A stretch of DNA of 6,394 bases from an uncultured Rikenellaceae bacterium (GTDB taxonomy: Bacteria > Bacteroidota > Bacteroidia > Bacteroidales > Rikenellaceae), in NCBI GenBank assembly GCA_947074135.1, contig CAMTOL010000136.1:1-6394 (forward strand), read 5' to 3'. Positions within the stretch are counted from its first letter, which is position 1; every line of letters begins with the position of its first letter. The notes beneath the pieces are model-generated. The model did no database searches. It was not told the origin of the DNA and saw only the letters and a list, made by a program, of their open reading frames with translations. Below, piece by piece: positions 1-6,226 of the stretch. Both the position numbers and the translations under genes were made by a program.

Positions 1-1
1 A

Positions 2-79
2 AATCAATTTAATATTTATATGTGTTCCTTGTGGATTAAGGGGATAAATGATTTGAAGCGCAATATGTTTATATCTATA
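2..79 (-). pseudogene. Possible detached C-terminal tail of the Z1 gene after an in-frame TAA
   Basis: Reading on from the TAA at 80-82 in the same frame, all 26 codons to the window edge are sense and include IALQIIYPLNPQG. From memory, Z1 proteins commonly end with a stretch of the form R-x-LLLIYPLDP some residues after the 'GNP-x-DE-x-IDL' segment, which is present here at 806-814. The resemblance and its distance from that segment suggest this is the real tail of the Z1 protein, separated by a nonsense codon or a sequencing error. There is no ATG in any minus-strand frame of these 79 bases, so the start of a separate downstream gene is not supported. An open frame of 26 codons could occur by chance (roughly 30 percent), so the case rests on the motif resemblance. 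Confidence 0.42.
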
Positions 80-2620
80 TTATTCGCGAACAATGTTAGG
101 GTTAGGATAATCTTTAGTCCACTCTGGATCTACTCTCAATGTTTCTTTTTTAGCCTCATTCAATAATGACTCTGCTAAATCAATAAACTCATCAGCAGGA
201 TTTCCAACGATATGATTTTTACGAATAAGATAAGCAGAAGTAGTAGCTTCATCTCTATTACGCACATAACATCCAACATTAATCTTATTTGATAACTCAA
301 GCCTAACTGGCGAGCTCTCTTTGTTCATCAAAGCCACACTCCACGAAGTAAGTTCTCCTACTTGGTTAAGCTTGTTAACAAATCGTACGATACCTTCAAG
401 ATCAACTTTTTTGAGGTTGGCCGAAACACTAAAGCTGCTTAGGAAAGTACATACAGTTTCAGCCGAGATGTTTCTCCATAAATAATTCTTACTCGTATTC
501 CCGTCTGGATCTCCTAAAGAAGAAATAAAGTTATCTGTAATAATTCTATTTGAATGAATTACGGTCTTTTCAAGTGAGAGTAAATATGTCTCAATCAATC
601 GACCAGACCACGAAATTCTCACGGTATTAACATTACGCATTTTACTTACGGCTGTAATTTGCAAACAACCTGGATGTGTTCTGATTTTTAATGCATAATC
701 TTCTGGTGTACTACCAGATTCAGCAAGATAGTTAAACTCCTCTCTCAGCTCTTCACTAGCCAATGTTATGTGCCTGAACCATTCATTCAACTCATCACTA
801 GTATAAAGTCGACATAAATCAACGTATCCTGGACGATAGCCAAACCATCTGCCCATTTGCATTAATGTATCATACATTTTAGATGCACGCAAGTAATAAC
901 TTACGGATAATCCTTCAAGTGTTAGACCTCGTGATAGCTTATCTCCACCAACTGCAATAACAGATACACCAGTTTTTTCATACTCATAATATTTCAGAGC
1001 ATCGACAGATTGACCATTGATGGATTTTACCTCTATTTTTGAAACAGCATTATATAGTTTCTCTTTTACGTCATTCCAATTGTGGATACTTAATGAATTA
1101 TCAATAGTTGCAAAAGAGGAGTCAATGATATTGGCTGTAGTGGTGCAGTATGATGTGTGTTCGTCTGTATCAACTTCAAATACATTTCTAAACTCCTCAA
1201 CGACTGATGCTACATTTTGTTCTATTCCTCTTTTGTAAAATTGGAATTGATTATCCACAAGGTCTTTTATATGGTTTTGCCAAGCAACAAAACGTGTTAC
1301 GTGAATAAGCATTGAGTTATGCTTGTTTTCTTGACCACGAAGGATGCGTATAGCACAAGTTATGATAAACGATTTAATAGCCGTTTTAAGTGATTCGGGC
1401 AAGTCGTCAGGTTTGTCATCATCTCTCTTATGTTTATCCGGAACGAATGAGCAGTAATCTTTTACAGTTCTAACAATTGGCAGCAGATCATGTTCTTCTT
1501 CATCAGGAATGGGCGATGTACCAAATATCTTATCAGGCCCAATATAGTTGCTCGGAGCTGGTAGGTTAATTATAAAGTCTCTTGGGAACAAATCGTCCTC
1601 TGTAGTGGGAATGAATATGTTAGCAAAAGGTGTAGCGGTATACCCTACATATCCTGAACGGTTAAATAGTGATGTTATTTGTCTAATTAATCCATTAATA
1701 GTCGTTGGAGATTCGTTCTCTTTTTTTGTATTAATAGATGCATTATCCGCCTCATCATCAATAATAAGAAGAGATTTATTTACTATCCGTTTTTGCCCTC
1801 TGTCATTCTCTATTGTTTGTGAGTTGAGCCAAGTGTGAAGCCTCTTAAGCACAGCTGCATTCTTTTTAACCACAACTAATATGGGCTGTGGTGTATTGAA
1901 ATTAACCCCTAGAGAATTTGCCGCTCCTCTCGTAAAATCACCTTTATCGGCACTTGTTGTAATAGAACTGGCAATCGCTTTTTCATATCCAGCCACAAGA
2001 CCGACTCCAATCTTTGTGTTACTATTAATTGTATACGCTCTCTCATATTGAGTATCGAAACCAAGAAAACCCTCATCAAGACGCAGCTGAGTCTGGCTTC
2101 TCAAGTTATTATGAATACCTGCTAAAACAACGATAAGATTAAATCCAGCATCTGCTGCTTTACATATTAACCCTGTGTAGTTTGCAGTCTTACCTGATTG
2201 CACCTGACCTACAACTAAACCTTTTTTAGAAATCTCAATATCTTGTCTTGTTGAATCATATAGTTTATCGAGAATTTGCTCAGTAAGGTTATCCAGATTA
2301 GATATTATATTAGGTGCAAACCCTTTCGAGTTTTGCAGGTAATCTCTATATCGATTCCAAAACTGCCAATGCTCGACTGGGTGATTCGCCTTAAAATTCT
2401 TTATCCAAGGTTCACGTCTTTCTCTTGCCTCTAGAATCTTAAAGGCACTAACACGAACACAATATATAGCGAGAAGCTCATTTTTAAGTTTTAGAGTATC
2501 TACATCCTTAAAAATCGGCATAGAAGTAGCTTGTAGTATTGAAGAATCAATATCTTCATCAGTAATACTAACTCTTTCCCCTATTAGTAGGCGACATATT
2601 TTGACGGCATCATTCAGCAT
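80..2620 (-). CDS. Z1-domain superfamily 2 helicase-like ATPase (846 aa, possibly cut short at its C-terminus)
   Basis: This is a large ATPase of the Z1 family, which occurs in restriction-modification-like operons beside MORC-like ATPases and DNA methylases. What is seen: an N-terminal helical region (about 1-130), Walker A GQVQSGKT (138-145), Walker B LLIIDDEAD (284-292), a motif III-like GYTATPFAN (326-334), GGDKLSRGLTLEGL (558-571) as motif V, and QMGRWFGYR (588-596) as the arginine-finger motif VI. The region from about 600 to 846 is the family-specific C-terminal part. All NTPase motifs are intact. The ATG at 2618-2620 lies 5 bases after the stop of the ATPase gene upstream, so the two are probably co-translated. 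The likely role is ATP-driven remodelling or movement on DNA in defence; the biochemical activity is inferred. The stop at 80-82 may be premature, because the frame continues open to the window edge with Z1-like sequence. Family assignment is firm; integrity is uncertain. Confidence 0.93.
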   Translation of the reverse strand: MLNDAVKICRLLIGERVSITDEDIDSSILQATSMPIFKDVDTLKLKNELLAIYCVRVSAFKILEARERREPWIKNFKANHPVEHWQFWNRYRDYLQNSKGFAPNIISNLDNLTEQILDKLYDSTRQDIEISKKGLVVGQVQSGKTANYTGLICKAADAGFNLIVVLAGIHNNLRSQTQLRLDEGFLGFDTQYERAYTINSNTKIGVGLVAGYEKAIASSITTSADKGDFTRGAANSLGVNFNTPQPILVVVKKNAAVLKRLHTWLNSQTIENDRGQKRIVNKSLLIIDDEADNASINTKKENESPTTINGLIRQITSLFNRSGYVGYTATPFANIFIPTTEDDLFPRDFIINLPAPSNYIGPDKIFGTSPIPDEEEHDLLPIVRTVKDYCSFVPDKHKRDDDKPDDLPESLKTAIKSFIITCAIRILRGQENKHNSMLIHVTRFVAWQNHIKDLVDNQFQFYKRGIEQNVASVVEEFRNVFEVDTDEHTSYCTTTANIIDSSFATIDNSLSIHNWNDVKEKLYNAVSKIEVKSINGQSVDALKYYEYEKTGVSVIAVGGDKLSRGLTLEGLSVSYYLRASKMYDTLMQMGRWFGYRPGYVDLCRLYTSDELNEWFRHITLASEELREEFNYLAESGSTPEDYALKIRTHPGCLQITAVSKMRNVNTVRISWSGRLIETYLLSLEKTVIHSNRIITDNFISSLGDPDGNTSKNYLWRNISAETVCTFLSSFSVSANLKKVDLEGIVRFVNKLNQVGELTSWSVALMNKESSPVRLELSNKINVGCYVRNRDEATTSAYLIRKNHIVGNPADEFIDLAESLLNEAKKETLRVDPEWTKDYPNPNIVRE

Positions 2621-2625
2621 AATTA

Positions 2626-4086
2626 TTAGATTGAAGTTATTAACTCTGGAAAGTTGTTAAACGGTTCAAGGTTGAGTAAAAAAGCTTTAGCTTGTTCCGG
2701 TGTTTTTCCTATTGTAATCTGGTTCTTATATATTGTTTTTATTATTATTATTATATCATTATCGGCACCTTCAAATGGCTTTGTTTGATTTTCACCACTC
2801 TCAGATTCTTTAATAAAAATTGATTTGATAGGAATGGTCTCTTCAATGAACCGGAGCACCTGTTCCATTGCTTTGTCAGGATCAGTATGAGCCAGTTCCT
2901 TGAACTCTTGAATAAGAAAATGTTCCCTGTTTACAACAAAAGACCATTTATCTCCTTTCTTTTTATCCAACCATAACGGCTGAAACATTTGTCCTGATTT
3001 TTGTTTTATAATACGCCCCCGATGTCTATATGCTTCGCACGCTTGACTACGTACCCTAAGTGCATAGGATCTTAATTGATCTCGACATACCATTGGAGGA
3101 CGAGCTGTGGATTTTTTTATATCTATTTGCCACTCTGTATCAAGCTTATTTGGCAAATCTATCATTATTCTTGCAAGCTTATAATGCTCTTCCTTGCGGA
3201 ATAGACCAAGCCATTCTCCTGCGAGTAACAATCTTTTCCCTCGATAAACATAAAACCCTTGCTGAGCGTTCCATCCGTTTAGACCTTCAGCATATTTATA
3301 TATACCATCATTTATCTTGCTTTTATGCGGAAGTATATATCCTTTCATAGTTGCACCTCCTGAAATATAATCTTCCGGCAATGCTTGTGTAGCCGACTCT
3401 CCAATTAAGAAAGGGTTCCATGGTAAAATAGATTTATTCCAACAATGTAGCTTAATCTGTTTATCTTCAATAAAACGGTGAAAAGTCATTGAAATGTGAT
3501 GCTTTACACGTTCCATCGCTTCAGTAAACTTCCCTAATGCCCCATTGTCTGAGATAGAAGTTTCTGCTGGCAGAATCCGATCAAGCTTACTCCAAATGAT
3601 TAAAGTCCCCGATTCTTTATCATCTAAGAAAGTGGAATATCCCTCTGGGATATATCGTAATAGCTCCCAAGTGTGGGAATAATTAACATAATCAAGATCC
3701 CAAGTCCAATAAACTGGTGCGTAACCTTTCTTTTTACTCAGTACAGTTAGCATTCTGCATTGAGAAAAGGATGATGTTTTAAGTCCCAGACCAAACCGCC
3801 CAAGATCCTTCTCGTCTCGGTCGTCAAGCGGATGCTTAGTTCCTGGTCTCATTGCGTCAATTAACTCATCGCAATTCATTCCACAACCATCGTCAAATAT
3901 CGTTATTATAGAACCACCACCTTCCCATTGAGAATCCACATAGATATTCTTAGCTCCTGCCGATATTGAATTGTCAATAATGTCGGCAACAGCAGTGTCA
4001 AGACTATAACCAATAGCCCTAAAAGTTTCAATCATTGAGGCAGGGGCTGGTACAGCAGATATTTTTTCGATTTCGGTGTAGTTCAT
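2626..4086 (-). CDS. GHKL (MutL/MORC-like) ATP-binding protein
   Basis: This 486-aa ATPase belongs to the GHKL superfamily (gyrase, Hsp90, histidine kinase, MutL), of the MORC-like type found in restriction-modification operons. The Bergerat fold is clear: N-box VADIIDNSISAGA (33-45), DDGCGM (65-70), and the glycine-rich lid LGRFGLGLKTSSFSQC (95-110). An S5-like transducer domain follows, with the conserved segment DTEWQIDIKKSTARPP (316-331), whose Lys324/Lys325 may contact the ATP gamma-phosphate. The C-terminus (about 360-486) is not recognised and shows no MutL-type endonuclease motif. The catalytic N-box Glu of MutL (Glu29) is Asp35 here. GHKL proteins of this type dimerise as ATP-driven clamps, so DNA sensing or clamping is the inferred role. 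The gene starts 7 bases after the methylase stop. An AGGA lies only 2 bases before the ATG, too close to be a good ribosome binding site, so translational coupling is likely. Confidence 0.92.
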   Translation of the reverse strand: MNYTEIEKISAVPAPASMIETFRAIGYSLDTAVADIIDNSISAGAKNIYVDSQWEGGGSIITIFDDGCGMNCDELIDAMRPGTKHPLDDRDEKDLGRFGLGLKTSSFSQCRMLTVLSKKKGYAPVYWTWDLDYVNYSHTWELLRYIPEGYSTFLDDKESGTLIIWSKLDRILPAETSISDNGALGKFTEAMERVKHHISMTFHRFIEDKQIKLHCWNKSILPWNPFLIGESATQALPEDYISGGATMKGYILPHKSKINDGIYKYAEGLNGWNAQQGFYVYRGKRLLLAGEWLGLFRKEEHYKLARIMIDLPNKLDTEWQIDIKKSTARPPMVCRDQLRSYALRVRSQACEAYRHRGRIIKQKSGQMFQPLWLDKKKGDKWSFVVNREHFLIQEFKELAHTDPDKAMEQVLRFIEETIPIKSIFIKESESGENQTKPFEGADNDIIIIIKTIYKNQITIGKTPEQAKAFLLNLEPFNNFPELITSI

Positions 4087-4093
4087 ATCCTAA

Positions 4094-5353
4094 TTATTCA
4101 AGCATTAATCTTATCTCTCTTGCTATCTTCTCTGCCATTACAACTGGTACAGCATTCCCTATTTGCTTAAATGCAGCACTACGACTACCTTCGAAGAAAT
4201 AATCATCAGGAAAGGATTGCAATCTGGCAGCTTCTCTAACTGTAATTGACCGTACGTTTTCAACTGTAGGATTTATTGTAGGATAGATATAGTAATGTCC
4301 ATCCATAGCAATATGTGCAACAACAGTGTGGCTACATCCATCAGGATCTACCACTTGAAAACGATTCTGGAAACTCTCTACGTTTTTATGAGTCTGGAGA
4401 TTTTTGGGAATATCCTTATACTGTAAACGATGACGTTTTGTATGCCATAAATCAACTGCCAATTTGTAAATTTCCCTATCATTAACATTGTTAGGACGTG
4501 CAATATGTTGCGTGGTGTAATCCAACACTCCTCTAATACCCGACTCTTCAAGGTATTTCATCTTGGACAAGGGCTTAGTGTATTGAATCAACTCTAATAA
4601 ATCACCCTCTCCACTAACACGGCTTGGCAAATCTGCAAACAAATCATCAGCTATTTTGTATGTCATTGGTTCAACTATTAATTGAGGGTAATGAAGAGGC
4701 AGATCGTTTCTCCATCCAACAATAATCATTCTATGCCGATTTTGTAAAACGCCAAAATTAGAGGCAACCTGTTCTCTTGCTTCAATCTCATATCCTGATT
4801 CTCGAACAAGTGTTTGAAGATTGCGAAAATGCTCTCCACCTTTAGAAGTTTTGATACCTAAGACGTTTTCAAACACAAACATTCGTGGCTGATATCTTTC
4901 TATAAACCTTACATAGTATTTATATAATTCAGTACGTGGATCAGTGTGCATAACATCACCTTTACGAGCACGACCAGCAACGGAGTATGCTTGGCAAGGT
5001 GGACCTCCAACTATAATATCGACTCCACGGTCATCTACAAGATTGTCCACCCTTTGAAATAGCGTTTCAAGCGTATCTTCTCCAATAGCCTCTTGTATGA
5101 CTGAATTGGTTATTTCCGGGGGGACTTGTTGCCACAAGTTACTGCCATCTTCTTTAGGTCGTTTGTTATTTAGATATTCGGTATATACGAAAAGTTGATT
5201 ATTTGCCCTAAGATAATGAAACGCAGCACGTGTCTTTAGTGTATCACAAGCGTGCTTATTCATTTCAACATGCGCAATTGGGGTAAATCCTTGACGTATA
5301 AATCCTTCAGACAAGCCACCAGCCCCTGCAAATAAATCTATAAATGTTGGCAT
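4094..5353 (-). CDS. DNA (cytosine-5-)-methyltransferase
   Basis: This 419-aa enzyme transfers a methyl group from S-adenosylmethionine to C5 of cytosine in a specific DNA site. The full motif set is present: motif I FIDLFAGAGGLSEGF (4-18) binds the cofactor; motif IV GGPPCQAYS (116-124) has the catalytic Cys120; motif VI ENV (162-164); motif VIII QNRHR (204-208); motif IX REAARLQSFP (373-382); and motif X GNAVPVVMAEKI (399-410). The target-recognition region is about 225-365 and its site cannot be read from sequence. The frame is open upstream to an ATG at 5429-5431, but I chose the ATG at 5351-5353. It places motif I at the usual N-terminal position, and the longer version would overlap the preceding gene by 74 bases. 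Residues about 45-110 form a longer-than-usual stretch between motif I and the PCQ loop. It probably protects host DNA from the co-encoded system. Confidence 0.95.
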   Translation of the reverse strand: MPTFIDLFAGAGGLSEGFIRQGFTPIAHVEMNKHACDTLKTRAAFHYLRANNQLFVYTEYLNNKRPKEDGSNLWQQVPPEITNSVIQEAIGEDTLETLFQRVDNLVDDRGVDIIVGGPPCQAYSVAGRARKGDVMHTDPRTELYKYYVRFIERYQPRMFVFENVLGIKTSKGGEHFRNLQTLVRESGYEIEAREQVASNFGVLQNRHRMIIVGWRNDLPLHYPQLIVEPMTYKIADDLFADLPSRVSGEGDLLELIQYTKPLSKMKYLEESGIRGVLDYTTQHIARPNNVNDREIYKLAVDLWHTKRHRLQYKDIPKNLQTHKNVESFQNRFQVVDPDGCSHTVVAHIAMDGHYYIYPTINPTVENVRSITVREAARLQSFPDDYFFEGSRSAAFKQIGNAVPVVMAEKIAREIRLMLE

Positions 5354-5357
5354 AAGT

Positions 5358-5633
5358 TTAGTATACAAATAGGTATTTAGATGATAGCTCAAATATAGCA
5401 TCAACATCTGGTTCGAGTAAATTATCTTCACCTAAACGTGTTAGAGAAGAAACTGGATATATATCACATTCCTTTGTGTCGATAATATTATCGATGAATA
5501 CATCGAGACACTTTCTGTTAATTATTAAACAAGAGTCATTTGGGTATAAATCAACATCATCCAGATATTCTTTGAGTACATTAAATATTTGCTCGCTAAA
5601 ATTATTTATATCTTGAATTGAATTTTGTTGCAT
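5358..5633 (-). CDS. Small acidic protein of unknown function in the methylase operon
   Basis: I do not recognise this 91-aa protein. It has 18 Asp/Glu against 6 Lys/Arg, giving a net charge near -12. It has no signal peptide, membrane segment or known catalytic motif. The N-terminal half looks helical (about 5-25, with the acidic patch YLDDVD at 23-28) and a second probable helix covers about 43-52. The C-terminal part reads IYPVSSLTR (58-66), LEPDVDAIFELSSKYLFVY (73-91), the kind of patterned ending expected of a real folded protein. It sits 29 bases after the regulator and 4 bases before the methylase ATG, so it is almost certainly co-transcribed. Its place between regulator and methylase suggests a partner or regulator of one of them. 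A DNA-mimic role is possible because of its charge, but that is speculation. Confidence 0.72.
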   Translation of the reverse strand: MQQNSIQDINNFSEQIFNVLKEYLDDVDLYPNDSCLIINRKCLDVFIDNIIDTKECDIYPVSSLTRLGEDNLLEPDVDAIFELSSKYLFVY

Positions 5634-5662
5634 AATAATAGTTTTAAATTCTGTTTCACTGT

Positions 5663-5863
5663 TTACCTGCTCTTATTCAGCAGTTCTCGTCTATCAACTA
5701 ATAAAAGTTTTGCTATTTTTTCAAGTGTAGGAATTGATGGCTGAATTACATTTGTACACCATTTTGATACCGTAGAAGGGTCTTTACCCAACTGTTCTGC
5801 CAACCATTTACCTGTTTTGCCTTGTTCGACAAGCACTACCTTTATGCGATTTATATTTTCCAT
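5663..5863 (-). CDS. XRE-family helix-turn-helix transcriptional regulator
   Basis: This 66-aa protein is essentially a single Cro/C1-type HTH domain. The helix-turn-helix spans TGKWLAEQLGKDPSTVSKW (17-35), with the recognition helix around 30-38, followed by QPSIPTLEKIAKLLLVDRRELL (41-62), the usual closing helices. It has no ligand-binding or protease domain. As the first gene of the operon, ahead of a methylase, it fits the role of a controller (C) protein or autorepressor that sets methylase and ATPase levels. The ATG at 5861-5863 has no clear Shine-Dalgarno sequence, which is normal for Bacteroidota, and lies 27 bases downstream of a -7 promoter box. Members of this type are common and generic, so its target sites are inferred only. 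Confidence 0.88.
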   Translation of the reverse strand: MENINRIKVVLVEQGKTGKWLAEQLGKDPSTVSKWCTNVIQPSIPTLEKIAKLLLVDRRELLNKSR

Positions 5864-5878
5864 TATATAACCTTTAAT

Positions 5879-5900
5879 AGATATTTAGTACAAAGATATT
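5879..5900. repeat. Direct repeat AGATATT-N8-AGATATT across the promoter
   Basis: Two identical 7-base copies on the plus strand (5879-5885 and 5894-5900) are offset by 15 bases. The second overlaps the -7 box and the first lies near the expected transcription start. The position suits an operator for the XRE protein, but the sequence is AT-rich, the repeats are direct rather than inverted, and chance is a real alternative. Confidence 0.25.
5891..5898 (-). promoter_or_regulatory. Bacteroidota-type -7 box (TATCTTTG) of the operon promoter
   Basis: On the minus strand TATCTTTG matches the TAnnTTTG -7 consensus of the Bacteroidota primary sigma factor exactly. It lies 27 bases before the regulator ATG, leaving a leader of about 20 bases. 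No good -33 TTTG is found at the expected 19-21 base distance, so the promoter is either weak or activator-dependent, or the match is chance. Confidence 0.5.
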
Positions 5901-6027
5901 GAAAAATACAGTTGCTCATATCATCTTTCTAAACAATTATTTAATCGTATATTTTAAGTGCATAAATCGTAAGATTGTACTTATTTCTTTTTAAAGTTTC
6001 ATACGTAAGCGGAACTCTTATTCTACC

Positions 6028-6037
6028 GTATCGATAC
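6028..6037. repeat. 10-bp perfect palindrome GTATCGATAC
   Basis: This is a perfect, uninterrupted 10-base palindrome in the non-coding region between the operon promoter and the plus-strand small ORF. It could be a dimeric regulator site. Flanking bases do not extend the symmetry. No function is shown. Confidence 0.3.
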
Positions 6038-6074
6038 TAAACAGCACGATTTTGTCTTATCATATATATTTTTC

Positions 6075-6093
6075 CGTTTACATTTTGTAAACG
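6075..6093. repeat. Inverted repeat CGTTTAC-ATTTT-GTAAACG
   Basis: Perfect 7-base arms (6075-6081 and 6087-6093) surround a 5-base AT spacer. As RNA this would be a short, weak hairpin without a following U-run in a useful context, so it looks more like a protein binding site than a terminator. It lies in non-coding DNA, 212 bases upstream of the regulator gene. A partial further copy of the arm, AAACGG, occurs at 6122-6127. Confidence 0.4.
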
Positions 6094-6226
6094 CCTCATT
6101 TATGGTTAAAATGAATTAGGCAAACGGTGATGACGTTTTATTCTTGGAATAAATGCTAATATTTCTATTTATGCTTTTATAGACAGTTATTTAAGCTGCA
6201 AAAGTGATAAGCGTTTCAGACATTGA

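Larger units (their letters stand above)
5864..6226. other. AT-rich upstream region, mostly without genes
   Basis: This 363-base stretch before the operon holds the minus-strand promoter, short repeats and two perfect palindromes, but no convincing ORF on either strand; stops are frequent in all frames. The only protein-like segment is at its far right, from about 6195, leading into the plus-strand small ORF region. I see no tRNA, rRNA, CRISPR or recognised riboswitch. Confidence 0.6.

Noticed and set aside
1..79. Start of a separate downstream gene at the left edge
   Set aside because: No ATG occurs on the minus strand in these bases. A TTG with an AAGGA-like sequence upstream was considered, but its spacing is poor and the frame in register with Z1 is more informative.
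95..106. Telomere-like GTTAGGGTTAGG
   Set aside because: It lies inside the Z1 gene and simply encodes a Pro/Asn-rich stretch (YPNPN); only two units are present.
1017..1838. Plus-strand open frames inside the Z1 gene (1017-1238, 1548-1838)
   Set aside because: They are antisense to well-supported Z1 coding sequence and have no recognisable protein character or signals of their own.
2740..2755. ATT trinucleotide run as a possible phase-variation tract
   Set aside because: It encodes a run of isoleucines in the ATPase C-terminus; changes by whole triplets would not shift the frame, and it is short.
3060..3350. Plus-strand open frame of 96 codons inside the GHKL ATPase gene
   Set aside because: It is antisense to the conserved transducer region of the ATPase; the opposite strand explains all the coding signal.
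5354..5431. N-terminal extension of the methylase to the ATG at 5431
   Set aside because: It would overlap the 91-aa gene by 74 bases and place 26 low-quality residues before motif I; the ATG at 5353 fits the family and the operon spacing.
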